A DNA stretch of 60,000 nucleotides from Hydractinia symbiolongicarpus (Eukaryota > Cnidaria > Hydrozoa > Anthoathecata > Hydractiniidae): contig NC_079882.1 of assembly GCF_029227915.1 (NCBI RefSeq), forward strand, positions 28,388,001 through 28,448,000, in the 5' to 3' direction. Below the pieces are notes generated by a model, which searched no databases, was not told the origin of the DNA, and saw nothing but the letters and a program-made list of their open reading frames with translations. The first letter of the stretch is position 1; every line of letters starts with the position of its first letter. This document shows positions 37,001-47,976 of the stretch, piece by piece. The position numbers were made by a program, and so were the translations under genes.

Positions 37001-40000
37001 GACCTGACTCCTTACATGAGCTTGTAAGAACGGTTTTGGATTATGTAATTACAATCATAATAGAAGCTTAAATTGTAAACATTACCAACAAATTTTGATT
37101 TTTTATTTATTTTTTAAGATCTCTCCTGGTGAAGGAGTCTGGGCTTCCCCATCTAGAGCGATGCTGCGAAGTAGTGATCATGTTGTGCCTGATATTGATT
37201 TTAAAAAGAAAGAGGATGTAGGTTCTATAATATTAATATTGGTTCGTATAATGAAGCCTTTTAATCTTTCGTCTGATTGAGTTTGTTCTCATATTTACAT
37301 TGAGACATTTATGTTGAATAAATGTGTATTTTTTTAAAAATTGATGAACTGAGACAGCTTTAAAAGCTGATATTTTAAAAGTGTCAGGTGCTTTGTGAAG
37401 CACCTACTGAAAAAAATTGCTGAGTACACTTTGAGTAAGTTTCTAAGCAATGGACCTTTCCCGAATTTTCTAATTATGCCAAGTTTAATTAAAGAGGGTG
37501 ATACTAAAAATGATTCTTATCCCTAAGTTCATTAACAAAAGGTATACAAATTACCTACTTTCGTAACTATGTCTGTTTATTAAGTGTCGAACTGAAAGTT
37601 ACGGTCAAACCCTTCATATAGTCAAGCTTTCTAAGAATAGCCTCGTTTTCAAAATAATTATTTTCTTCATCCAAATAAAATACAACCGGAATATATTGCT
37701 CTAAAAACTTTAGTTTTGTCATGATAATTTGATATTCTATCTGAATATTCTTATTTGGAGGGCATAGAACCATTAAATTTTTGGATGACGTCATAATTAT
37801 TATAATTTATGAAATTTGGGAAGGGTGTATTCAAAGAAGACATTTATATTTTGAAAACTTGGTTCCCTGACAATATAAATGTGTTTTGTAAGATCTTTAT
37901 TATAAACCCTGACTGTCTGTGAGCCAACATTTGTAGCAGCAAGTAACCATAGGCGTCTTCCTGTGGGTTTTTCAACGAGTCAATTCCTGCAGATTTTCCA
38001 ATGAGTCAATTCCTGTGAAATAAAGGAAATTTAACATAAAGAAAAAAGAGGGCTCTGAAAATAGATAAAATTTGTATTACTTCTAAACTACTAAGGCTTG
38101 TGTCACGTTGCAATTAAAAGAAAAAGATTTACTGATTTAACAAAAAAAAAAACTGATCTAGGGTTATTGTTTCAACATTAGAAAAATATTTTATTAATGA
38201 TGGACAATTTTTTTGTTGTTGTTATTGATGCACCATTTTAATTTAATAATTCTTATTTACTGTGTCATATTTTCAGGAAGATATCATTAAAAAGTTATTT
38301 GGTGGTCATGACATTGTTACAGCTGGTAAAGGTGGCACAACGCCAAGCAATCATGCAATTCGTGTTGAGGATCTCGAAAGAGGATTACGCAATGATGGTA
38401 TGTCACAAACTCCAACTGTAGTAACATTTTTGTATTCAACATAGAAGACATAGCTTCTGTTATTTAGTGTGGTAATCAAATTGGTAGTTTGTACTAAGGC
38501 TGCACAAGATAGCAAAGCCTAGGATATGTATGACAGATAGAAATCTGAAAACTAATATATTTACAATGATTACACTGATTTTCCCATGGGTCAACAAATA
38601 GTTTTAAATGCTTAAAATCTTTTTGTCTTAGGAGAACAACCTGAAGCAGTGTTACGAAGGTAAAGACCTAATATTGATTTCAGTTTATAAAAAACCTTTT
38701 GCTTTGAAATAAATGTACATAAAAGTAATGTTTAAGGCTGAATTGTAAAAAATATAATCATCAAATTGAATAAGAATCAACCCTAGTACCAAATAATTAA
38801 TAAATCTTTAAAATAAGATTGTAAAGTAGAAATTTTTAGTTCTCACTTTAATGTACTCATGCTTTATAATATTGATTATGTAAAATGAAACCATGTTCTA
38901 AAGTTGAATATGATTCACTTTTTTGTGTGCATGCTTTAGACCTACACCACCACTTATGCCTATTCCACAAGAAGGAATGACACCACTGCATCAGTTAATA
39001 CCTATACCTCCAGGAATTATGGGTCCAGTAATGGTAATAACAAACTGTTTATTGTAGTTAGAGTGGCAATATAATATTATGTTTAATACATACATAGTAT
39101 TTTCACTTGCTTTATGAAATTTTAGCCTCCTAGACTTCCAGCAGATTTGAAGGTTTCTCCGCTGTTGCTCATGAACAGGCATATCATGCAAATGGGCGGG
39201 TTGCCTGGATTACCACCACTATACCCGCCATTATTGACACCACAAATGATGATGATGCGGCCTCCACTTTTTTCACATGGTTAGTTTTTTTACTGTTATA
39301 AAGTACAGGTCACTATTATAATCTTTATTTTGTATTTTAAAAACAGTATTACTTGTAAGTGAATTAAATTAATGTAAAAAACGCCATTTTTATTAAATTG
39401 CTATTTTTTACTATCCTATTAAAGTTAAATATTTCTTCTTCTTGCACCTTTTTCTTTAAATACAATATTTTTTATAAAGTTTTTATAAAGTAACTTTACT
39501 TTTTATTTATTACAGATCCTTAATAAAAAGTTAATTATCAAAAAAATTCAAAGGCTATCCCACTTTCTTGATGTTGTTTAAAATTAAAGGATAGCATAAA
39601 ATATCACATTTCCAAAAGGACATACAGAGAAAATTTAGATTTCATTAAGAAAATTAAACTTTATTTACTGTAAACAAAAAATTTCTTGAATTTAGTAAAA
39701 AAGGGAAATAATAAAAAAAATCATGGCAACTTGAGCCTTAAATGGCATACTTGATTTTTAAAACATTAGATCTTACAAAATTTAATTAAACATTTCCCAT
39801 GCACTTATCTTATGTTGAAAACCTAGTTACTTTATGATATTTTTTCAATTGCTAAGAAAATTGACTTGACTTTTAAATTCTGAGTGGTCACTGTGAAACT
39901 TACGTCAAATGTTGTCTGGAACTTAGTAACAACTTGGTCAGAAAAAGTTGTTGATTTCCACAAATTTTGAAAAGTTGGTAAAAATTAGAAATTAATTTAA

Positions 40001-43000
40001 GAACATTCAACACAAAAGAAAAATTGAATGAGTAAGGAAATCGTTATTGAGAGAAAAAAATAAGTGAAGTAAGGTCATAAGTATTGGTTTTTTTAAAAAA
40101 CTTTGTGGATAAATTATAATGTGTGTTATTTATGTCATTTGTTAAAGAAATATGGCAAATATTTATATGTTCCGTTCAGTAGCGTTTTTGTGATTTTATA
40201 ATCCAATCTTTATATATTTATAATCGTCTTTCAGAGAAATAAAGTTAAATTAAAACAGTTAAACTAAAACAAAATAAGTAAAAAAAATCCTGGATGTAAC
40301 GGAAATAGTTAATAGTTAGTAGTTAAAGTTTAATGACTTTACTCACAATTTTTGTACTATACTACAGTACTATGGGTTTAAATTCCCGCTCTTGCTCTTA
40401 GTATGTTTCCCATACCAAAACAATAGTCCCTGTGCGATGTAAGAGGGTATAGAAATTTTGTTCTTACTTTTGCTTCTTAAAAATTTAATTTTTTAAGATC
40501 GCACTTATTTCATTGCACACCTACCAAAAACCTTATCAAATAGCCTGATAATAAAAAGTCCCCTGTTGCTTATAAAAACAATTTGCCGTGACAAATCTTC
40601 GTCATATTTTCCAAAGAAGAATTTTCAGAAAATTAAAGCTAAATAAAAGGTTTTTTATTTCTTGAAATTAAGATCAAGGCTTCTAAAATACTGTAACTAT
40701 TTGGTACATATTCTTTTTCGAATTTATCAAATCAGCATGGTACTCATAAAAGACTTTATTTAATCCCTAAAATTGCCATATGATAGAAGTGTTAAAGTAA
40801 AGATTTTATCTATAACTTTTATAACAGTATAACACATCAGTTTTGAAATAGGAAATGTATGATAGAGGTATCTGCCTCCAACAAGTTTTTTCAAATTATT
40901 AGGATCTCCACAAAATCTAACTGTGCATAACTTTACCCCAATTTAGATTTCTGGCATAATCAACCTTCTTAAAATATCGTTTTCATGCCACTTGAGAATA
41001 CCTTTACTTTAATTTTAAACAGATCACCGACGGGGAACTCCCCGTGGCAGAAGTCCATGGAATTCAAACCGAGGTCGTGGTTCATCAAGATACAATAACA
41101 ATGACAAAACATGGCATAGATCTCCAAAACAAGAAGGTCATGACTCCTCTTATCATGATCAGTTCATCCATATGGAATCTTCTAAAATGATGAATGCAAA
41201 AGAGAAGGAATGGATATTTAAGATTAGTTTAATGAGCCTTCTCAGTGGTGATCCAAACATTTCAGATTATTATTTCATAGTATGTAGCTTCTTGTACGAA
41301 GACTGTTTATAAAATGAACTGCAAGTGTAAATTTTCATTTGCTGCAATGTATGCGAAATTATCAATAATATCTTTCCTTGTTTTCAGTCTTACATGAACA
41401 AAAAGCTTTTAAAACAAGCAACAGAAGGTAATAAAGAAGAAAACGAGGAAGAAGATGTTAGCGAGAACTTGGAGAAAACTAAGCAGTTGATGAATTATGC
41501 TCAGAAGCAACAACAGTCTAAAGACAGTCATAGGCCAGGTAATTATAACAGGATATACATAAATACTTTCCATTGTTGTTTACTTCTGGATTTCTTTATC
41601 ACATGTTCTTATGCTACCATAACTTGTATGTTGTAGTCAAGTTCGAAGGTTCTCTTGGTAAACTGTCTATCACTTCTGTTCACCATCCAAGACAAATAAT
41701 GGATTTTTCTACACCAGAACAAGAAAAGGTAACATCTTTTTTTATTTTATCAGATTAAGTCAATAATAAGAGCATATAGGTTTGTTTAAACTTTCAAAAT
41801 ATTTTTAGACTCAGTCTCGCATACCGGAAAGTGGAAAGAAGAAGTTTGTGATGTATGGTTTGATTGAAAACGTATGTTTTAATGTTAAGAGAGATTCTAG
41901 AGACGGGGAGTCTAGTTAATTTCATCACTAGTTTTTGTGTACCAGATAAAAAAGTAGTATTAAGGGTTACAGCTTATTTTTATTTAGATTTATGATATAT
42001 TTCTTTCTCTTACTGATGTTGAAAGACGTTTGCTTGATTCAAATGCAGAGCAGCAGTAAGCTTTTTTTTTTATCTCTGTTTAATCTGTATGTTTTAGCTC
42101 ACAGCTAATTAAAATTGCTTGTTATTGTTTAGGGAAGCTATTTTACAGGAACGAACAGCTAAAATTGATAAAATATTTAGTATGTTAAAAATCCAGCTGC
42201 ACACATCACCGGAACCAAGGTAATTATTTTTCCAAATACTCTTTTATAATACTTTTTTAAATACTGTTTTTTAAAAAAATTAAAAAAAATTTTGCAAATC
42301 TTTTTAAGATCTTTGTTTAAATAAAAAATGGAAAGTTGCAAAATTACAGAGGAGAGGAATATGCATAACAATAGAAATTTTGCAGCATTAATATTATTGT
42401 GTCTTAACATCTTTTCAATCCATTAAAGTGGAAACTACAAAAAAACCCTTATTAAAAAATATGAACATTTACAAAAAAGTCCATCTTTTTAATTGTAAAA
42501 TTATAAACCCACAAGTTACTTGTATTTCAACAAATTAATTATTAGCCTCCATTTCATGTGAGAAGCATATGACTAAACAATCAGCTTTTATCATTCTAAA
42601 GATAGACTAATCTCAAAAAACCTTTAATCTCCTCCGAAAATATAATTTGTATTAATTTTCCCCTTAAATCTTCTCAATTTTGCCTGTTACAAAACTTTTT
42701 TTTCAAAACTGTATAAAAATGTACATGGGTGCAGAATTAATTTCTTTATACCTTGTGGCGTTAAAATTTCCTGAAACATTCTCAATTTCTTTAGAAAAAT
42801 AGGAAAATGTCCTTAGATCTCCTCAATTATTTTATGAGATTACTTCTCAAAAACGTTCAAAAATTATCATCAAATTTCTTCAAATGTGACTATATAAAAA
42901 AGACTGTCAACTTTCCATATTTTTTTATTTAGTGACACTGACCACTTTCTTCACTTAATGTCGATAACAAAGTCAAGAAAACTCATACCGAGAATTATTC

Positions 43001-45510
43001 TCTACTTAAAACAGGTAAACATGCATGTCCCATATATAATGAATATCTAGCAATTGAAACTTGATTTAAGAATGCTTACTTAAAAATGTGAATTTATACA
43101 AGGTAAACAATACATATCAAAGTTATTTCTAACTTGTAGGAACAATCCGAATCCTTACTGATCTCAATTATCCATGTTCTGCCAGCACTACTGAAGAAAG
43201 ATAATAAGGAGCAGGTAAGTTGTAGCAAAATTTTTACTGATTGCGTCTGATGTTGTCCTTGCAAGTAGGAATAATAAAATTTACTGATTTAATTAATTCC
43301 AACCAAATTTTGGAGTTATAATTCAGAGTTTATGCTTGACCATCATCAACAATTAGTCTTGCCATGCAAACAGGAAAATATATAGTTAAAACAACAACAT
43401 TCATACTCTGGTTTTATGGAATTTATGAAATTATAAAGTTACCTTTAAAAAGTCAAATTGTTATGGTAAAAAAAGATTATTTGTGTCTTTTTCCAATATT
43501 GTACAATTATAAAATGTGGCAGACAGAACACTTCAGTACCAAAAAAGTGGCAGACAGAACACTTTAGTACCAAAAAAGTGGCAGACAGAACACTTCAGTA
43601 CCAAAAATTAATTGGAACTAAGTTATCCATTTAAAGTCATCTTGTTCAGTACAGTTTTACCTAAAATATTTTACCTAAGATTTTTTAATAATGTTTTGTT
43701 GGGTTTAATAGCTGTAGAATTAATATAAAAAAACCAAAATGCAAATGCAAACTACATATGTAACATAGTCATAAATGCTGTGAATAAATGCACTGACGGA
43801 AACACAGTTGCTAATTTTTTTTTGTTTCCCTGACCTATTGAGACAAGTGTTCATTTGGTTTGTGTTTCTTACCTGACCTAACGTCTAGTTGGTTTAATTA
43901 GTTAAAATCAAATCGAACCTTCTAGTATACTTAATGTAAGTGTTTGAAATAAATCATATTTCCAGACAGTCATTTCTAAGTTTTTCTTTGTCTTCTTACC
44001 AGGCTCTACTTCCCACCGTCGATAAAATAAAAATTATACTGAAGAAAAGTTCTGAAGACTTTAAGCTAAAATGTGTTAAAATGCTCAGAAAGGTTAATCT
44101 AAAGACTATGTTGTCTTATAAAGTAAGTATTATTTCTATATGTTTTGGTCCCCTTGTGAGCATTGTAGAGTTTTTCTCAGCAATTAAAATATAAGTTGAC
44201 ATGACCAATTATTTTTACACACCAGCCTATTTTTTGCCCGGCTATATTTTAGTAAATAAACAAGCAGGTAATTTTCAGCCACTTATTGTCAGCCACTTAT
44301 TGTCAGAAAGTTTTTTGGGAAAAGAATGCAGGAAGAAGGTTTTTAATTCTGAAACATTTAGGGTTTTGTTAACTAAATTCTTTAACAATAAACTATTACA
44401 AAGAATAAAATAAAACTTTATCACAAAGTCCACCTCAATGAAGGAGGTGTACTTTGTGAGAAAGTTTTATATATTTTTCTTTTAAATGTTGATAAACTTT
44501 GGTTATACATCTGCAATAATTAAAACCTGCCACATTGTGTAACACTGCAAAAATTAATTCCGTAAAAATTGTGATGTATTTTTTTGGCCTTAGGCTTTAT
44601 TACCTAAGTCAGTATTCACCAATCAAGTTTAATTTGTATGGTTAAAACTCACTCAAACCACAACATGATTAGGTTAAAAATAACACATGCAGAAGCACGT
44701 ATGTTGACAAGCGTTTTTATAGATATTGCACTTGATCAACAGCAATCATGATGCAAGGAATAAGAAGGAACAAAAAAATGTTTTTGATTTTTTTTAATGG
44801 TTTCGTTAAATTTCTTTAGATGAGCATTCGGCTGTTAAGTACTGTGCTTGACTCCCTGATACAGAAAGATTCATCGCAAAGTCTGGAATGGTAAGTACAC
44901 TTGTTATGGAATTCTTTTTATACACATTTTCTGCTTTATCCTGTTAACTGGTACATCTAAGTGGTTAGTACAAGATTTTTAAAAACTCCTGTTTTATCTT
45001 CTGCAAAGTTGATTTGATGACTTCTTAAGCTGGGGACTTCTCAAAAGTAAATTTAAGTAAACAAAGTTCTTGAATGTTTAAGCAAACACAACTTTTTGAT
45101 TTTCCTATTAATTTATAATCTGTATTATGATAAAAAATATCAAAAATATAGTATAAAAAACGAATAATTAAAGAAATTTTATAAGCTGATTTTATAAGCA
45201 TCTATGAAATAAAGTAAATGTTGCTGATTTTGCTGACTCACTGAATATGTGTAGTAACACTCCTGGAGAGTCCCACTCCAAAATTTTTTTTGCCAAATTC
45301 ATAGTTTTTTAAAAACAGATGTAAAAAAGATATTTTTTCTAATTTTTTTTAAAAAAAAATTTTTATTCTTTAAATTTTAGGTCATTTTACGAAACAGAAG
45401 TTCCAAAGGTTTTGATGGATTTGTCTGAAGACGCATCAAGCAGAAATGAAGGAGAGCTTAACCGCCTAAAAAGAGTTCTCAATGTGAAAGACCTATTGAT
45501 TAACATTTAG
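28031..45510 (+). CDS. PATL1: PATL1 (Pat1) mRNA-decapping activator, 20 coding exons
   Basis: Pat1 proteins bridge DDX6, LSM1-7 and the decapping enzyme in P-bodies. Seen: an N-terminal acidic HNDETFG...DDWEMKHEHLAKL matching the DDX6-binding region; a Pro/Gly/Met-rich middle; an RGR-rich HRRGTPRGRSP stretch; KEKEWIFKIS; the family block RPVKFEGSLGKLSITSVHHPR; and the C-terminal helical domain ending VKDLLINI. Exons: 28031-28072 (tentative), 32932-33004, 36240-36415, 36859-37023, 37119-37217, 38277-38397, 38632-38659, 38940-39033, 39126-39279, 41023-41279, 41388-41538, 41637-41728, 41809-41871, 41988-42055, 42133-42219, 42933-43014, 43140-43214, 44003-44122, 44820-44890, 45381-45510. They sum to 716 codons including stop (human protein: 770 aa). 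All junctions are GT-AG and in phase. Confidence 0.92.
28633..28665. repeat. Perfect 13-bp inverted repeat with 7-bp loop
   Basis: ATCGCACTTGTAA at 28633-28645 is exactly complementary to TTACAAGTGCGAT at 28653-28665. A similar but shorter inverted repeat (CACTCGTAAA with TTTACGAGTG) occurs at 29786-29809. Possibly the ends of a decayed palindromic element. Confidence 0.7.
30770..31545 (+). mobile_element. Internally deleted non-LTR retrotransposon (LINE) relic
   Basis: A frameshifted, stop-riddled reading can be followed. It begins with endonuclease-like text (ending in a match to the VSVYAPxxGLSExxK motif, here MSVYAPHCGLSEKDN, at about 31083-31130). It then jumps to the Cys-rich segment of the C-terminal region (PCGVYRNGVGSNS at about 31328) and ends AWKMDIKLR followed by a (GAT)n tail at 31506-31540. 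The reverse-transcriptase core between is missing, so this is a dead, internally deleted copy. Confidence 0.7.
31506..31540 (+). repeat. (GAT)n microsatellite at LINE 3' end
   Basis: A short, slightly imperfect GAT trinucleotide run follows directly on the LINE relic, as is usual for retrotransposons with simple-repeat tails. Confidence 0.85.
33313..34384. mobile_element. Non-autonomous TIR element, about 1.07 kb, in PATL1 intron
   Basis: The left end CAGGCCTCATCTGGAA and the inverted right end CAGGCCTCGTCAGGAA match at 14 of 16 bases. Both subterminal regions are unusually rich in CGCACG and GCGTGC-type words, while the interior is AT-rich. No transposase ORF is present. The terminal CAGG and subterminal repeats resemble hAT-type ends, but I found no convincing 8-bp target duplication. 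Confidence 0.65.
33480..33590 (+). repeat. Degenerate GAGTA-type repeat inside the TIR element
   Basis: The word GAGTA or GAGTG/GAGTAC recurs about eight times at irregular spacing (for example ACGAGTACAAATAAATACGAGTA). It is probably a decayed minisatellite within the transposon. Confidence 0.5.
43516..43608 (+). repeat. 31-bp tandem repeat, three copies
   Basis: GTGGCAGACAGAACACTT starts at 43516, 43547 and 43578; the copies are nearly identical (one C/T difference). Located in a PATL1 intron, so no coding effect is expected. Confidence 0.9.
44410..44470 (+). repeat. 27-bp near-perfect hairpin in PATL1 intron
   Basis: Arms 44410-44436 and 44444-44470 pair at 25 of 27 positions around a 7-base loop (AATGAAG). 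It lies within the 44123-44819 intron, on the transcribed strand. It could be a microRNA-like precursor or the remains of a miniature palindromic transposon; the sequence alone does not decide. Confidence 0.6.
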
Positions 45511-47918
45511 CAAATACCATAAGGAGATCAATTTAGTTTTTCAGCGTTATGACTGCAATTTAGTTTCTCGTGTTATGATAAAATGGCCGAAATTATTTAT
45601 GGCATTTATATGTGTTAGCCGAAAATTTTCCAACCTAATTTTTCAGTACTTTTGTGGTTGTTGTTTTCTAGTGTTGTTGCTTGTTGTTGTTTGTTGTTTT
45701 ATATATTGTTTTATATATTACTCGTCTTTTATCCAATCTTATGTTGTGTTCGAAATTGATTTTTTTTACGGATGTAATTTAAATTATATAATTGTTGTTG
45801 TTTTTTAAATCAAAATTTTTCATGCTTAAATGCAGAATAGCATTTGATTAGGTAGAATTAGCTGCAAATTTTAATCTGATATGAAAAGTCTGAATTTCTA
45901 TAAAAACCGGACGTTTAGCGTTTGAAATGTTCTTTGCATTTCCTGATAGTTATGTGAATTTCTCATATATTCTATTTAATGTCTACATTTTACTTCATTT
46001 TTAAGAGAAATAGTTGTATCCAATTTAACGGCAACATTTGTTAAGCCACACGGTTACTATAGTTACCCGAGCGATATTTTTTATGCTCCTGCACTAGATT
46101 TTTTTTATTATTTAATTATTTCATTTGAGTTTGTTAAAAAACTCGTATCTAAAGAAGATTAAAGCAACTTAAATTTATGTTTTATTATAAACTTCCCGAA
46201 AGTTTACCCTTTCAAACGATAACAAAAGGTTTCTGTATAGCATTGCAATTATGCCCATTTGCCCAACACTAAAAAATTTGTTGCAACTGAGGTTGGATAC
46301 CATATTGTTTTATGGTTAAATCTATAAAGAAAAAAACTTTGATTCAATTGAGAAAGGATACTTAAAATTTTTACAAGTTTACTAGTTTTGTGATTTTAAA
46401 TTTTTTTGCAGCATCAGAAAATGCTTGGTTGGAGATAAAGGTAGCGTTTGAAATTAATTTCACAAGACTTTCTAATTAAACTAAGAAGGTATTTTCTTTC
46501 TTTTTTTGTTACTTGTTTTATTTAACTCTCTTTATTTGTCGTATTTTTACACACAAAAAGTAGTATTAGTCAGCAGCCATGTAAGTTGAGTATGACAAAT
46601 GAGTGTTCAATTTTAAATGACCATAGAAAGTTACTTTATAGTTCAAAGTGGGAAAAAATTGGTTGCTGAAAACAACAACAGCAGATATCAAATGTTTGCA
46701 AATATGTCATTAAGAAAACATTTGTTATCTGCTGTTCAATGCTTCGCAAAATTTATCAAAATATGTCTGGAATTTTTTTCAAATAACTTTCCCATGATAC
46801 AATGACATTGCATGTTACAATGACATTGCATGACACAATAAGATTACGTGACGTTTATAATATATATTTTTTTTGTAATAACGAGTTTTCTTACCAAAGA
46901 AAAACATTCCCCTTGCTCCATGAATTACCAAAAATCATTAGCAAAAAAGCACATCACAAATTTAACTAGTAACAGTATAGGGAATTTTTAAGAAGGTTTG
47001 GCAACCCAAATGGCAGACATTCGTGTTAGAAATTCGTATTCCAGACTGTTGGAATTTCCAAGATAAGTGAAAGCTGTGTTCGATAATAATACATATAAAA
47101 AATACTGTTACTATGCTCTAAATATATAAAACACAACACATCATGTTATGTTCATTGCATATATTTTTTTAATGCCTAAAAATACCGAAAATATGTTTGT
47201 GCCAATTGTAGTTGATGCATCTTTTAATTTCTGCACACAAATGTAATAAGATTCATGATATGCAGACTGCATTTGTTTTTGCAGTGTCATTGTTACAGAA
47301 TTATAATTATGGCTGATTAATTGAATGGCTTTCTAGTTTTTTGAAATTGGTAATGAGACTTGGATTAGCTTGTCAACAAGAAATAAAAAAATGTAGATTT
47401 GCAATCTTCATTTAAAAAAGTCCTTTTTCTTTAATTTTCATACCAGTGATATTGTCAATACGATACAACCAACTTATCTTTGTTTGCAGAAAATACAGTT
47501 ACATCACCAAATATTTTGTTTTTCCTTTTTTTCACATATAGCTTATTAATTATAAAAGAATACGAGAAAATACAGAACTGACATTAACACAATTTTTTAA
47601 ATGATACACAATTTGATTACAATTATGATATTCATATTTATGGAATTTTTCTTTACTCTAGCTTTTAAAATGACAACCAATTAAAACATCCTGTGTTTTT
47701 TTAATTACAACCGAAACTAAAAAAATAATTAAAATTAATTTGCAGGATAATGACAGTTGTCCTTTAATGTTTATTTTCTGTAAATTAACATCAACAAAAG
47801 GTGGAATGTTAAAATATGCTTACACGTAAATTTAGGTTTTCAATATAACTAAGATTCTAAGGAAATACTGATAAAAAAACGAAAAAACAGTAAATTTAAG
47901 AACTATTAATAAATCAAA
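45511..47918. other. Intergenic region between PATL1 and the receptor gene
   Basis: 2.4 kb of AT-rich DNA containing the PATL1 3' UTR and the receptor promoter and 5' UTR, neither of which can be delimited. A short duplicated segment (ACAATGACATTGCATG) is at about 46799-46832. No gene or RNA was recognised. Confidence 0.6.
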
Positions 47919-47976
47919 ATGAAATTTGTCGGGATTTATATTTTATCATGCTTTATTTATTTTTTGCAAGCACAAG
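47919..47976 (+). other. Signal-peptide exon of the receptor
   Basis: ATG at 47919 begins MKFVGIYILSCFIYFLQAQ, a short basic start, a hydrophobic core and small residues before the likely cleavage site. The donor is GTATGT in phase 1, matching the Asp codon completed by the next exon at 48386. Confidence 0.88.
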
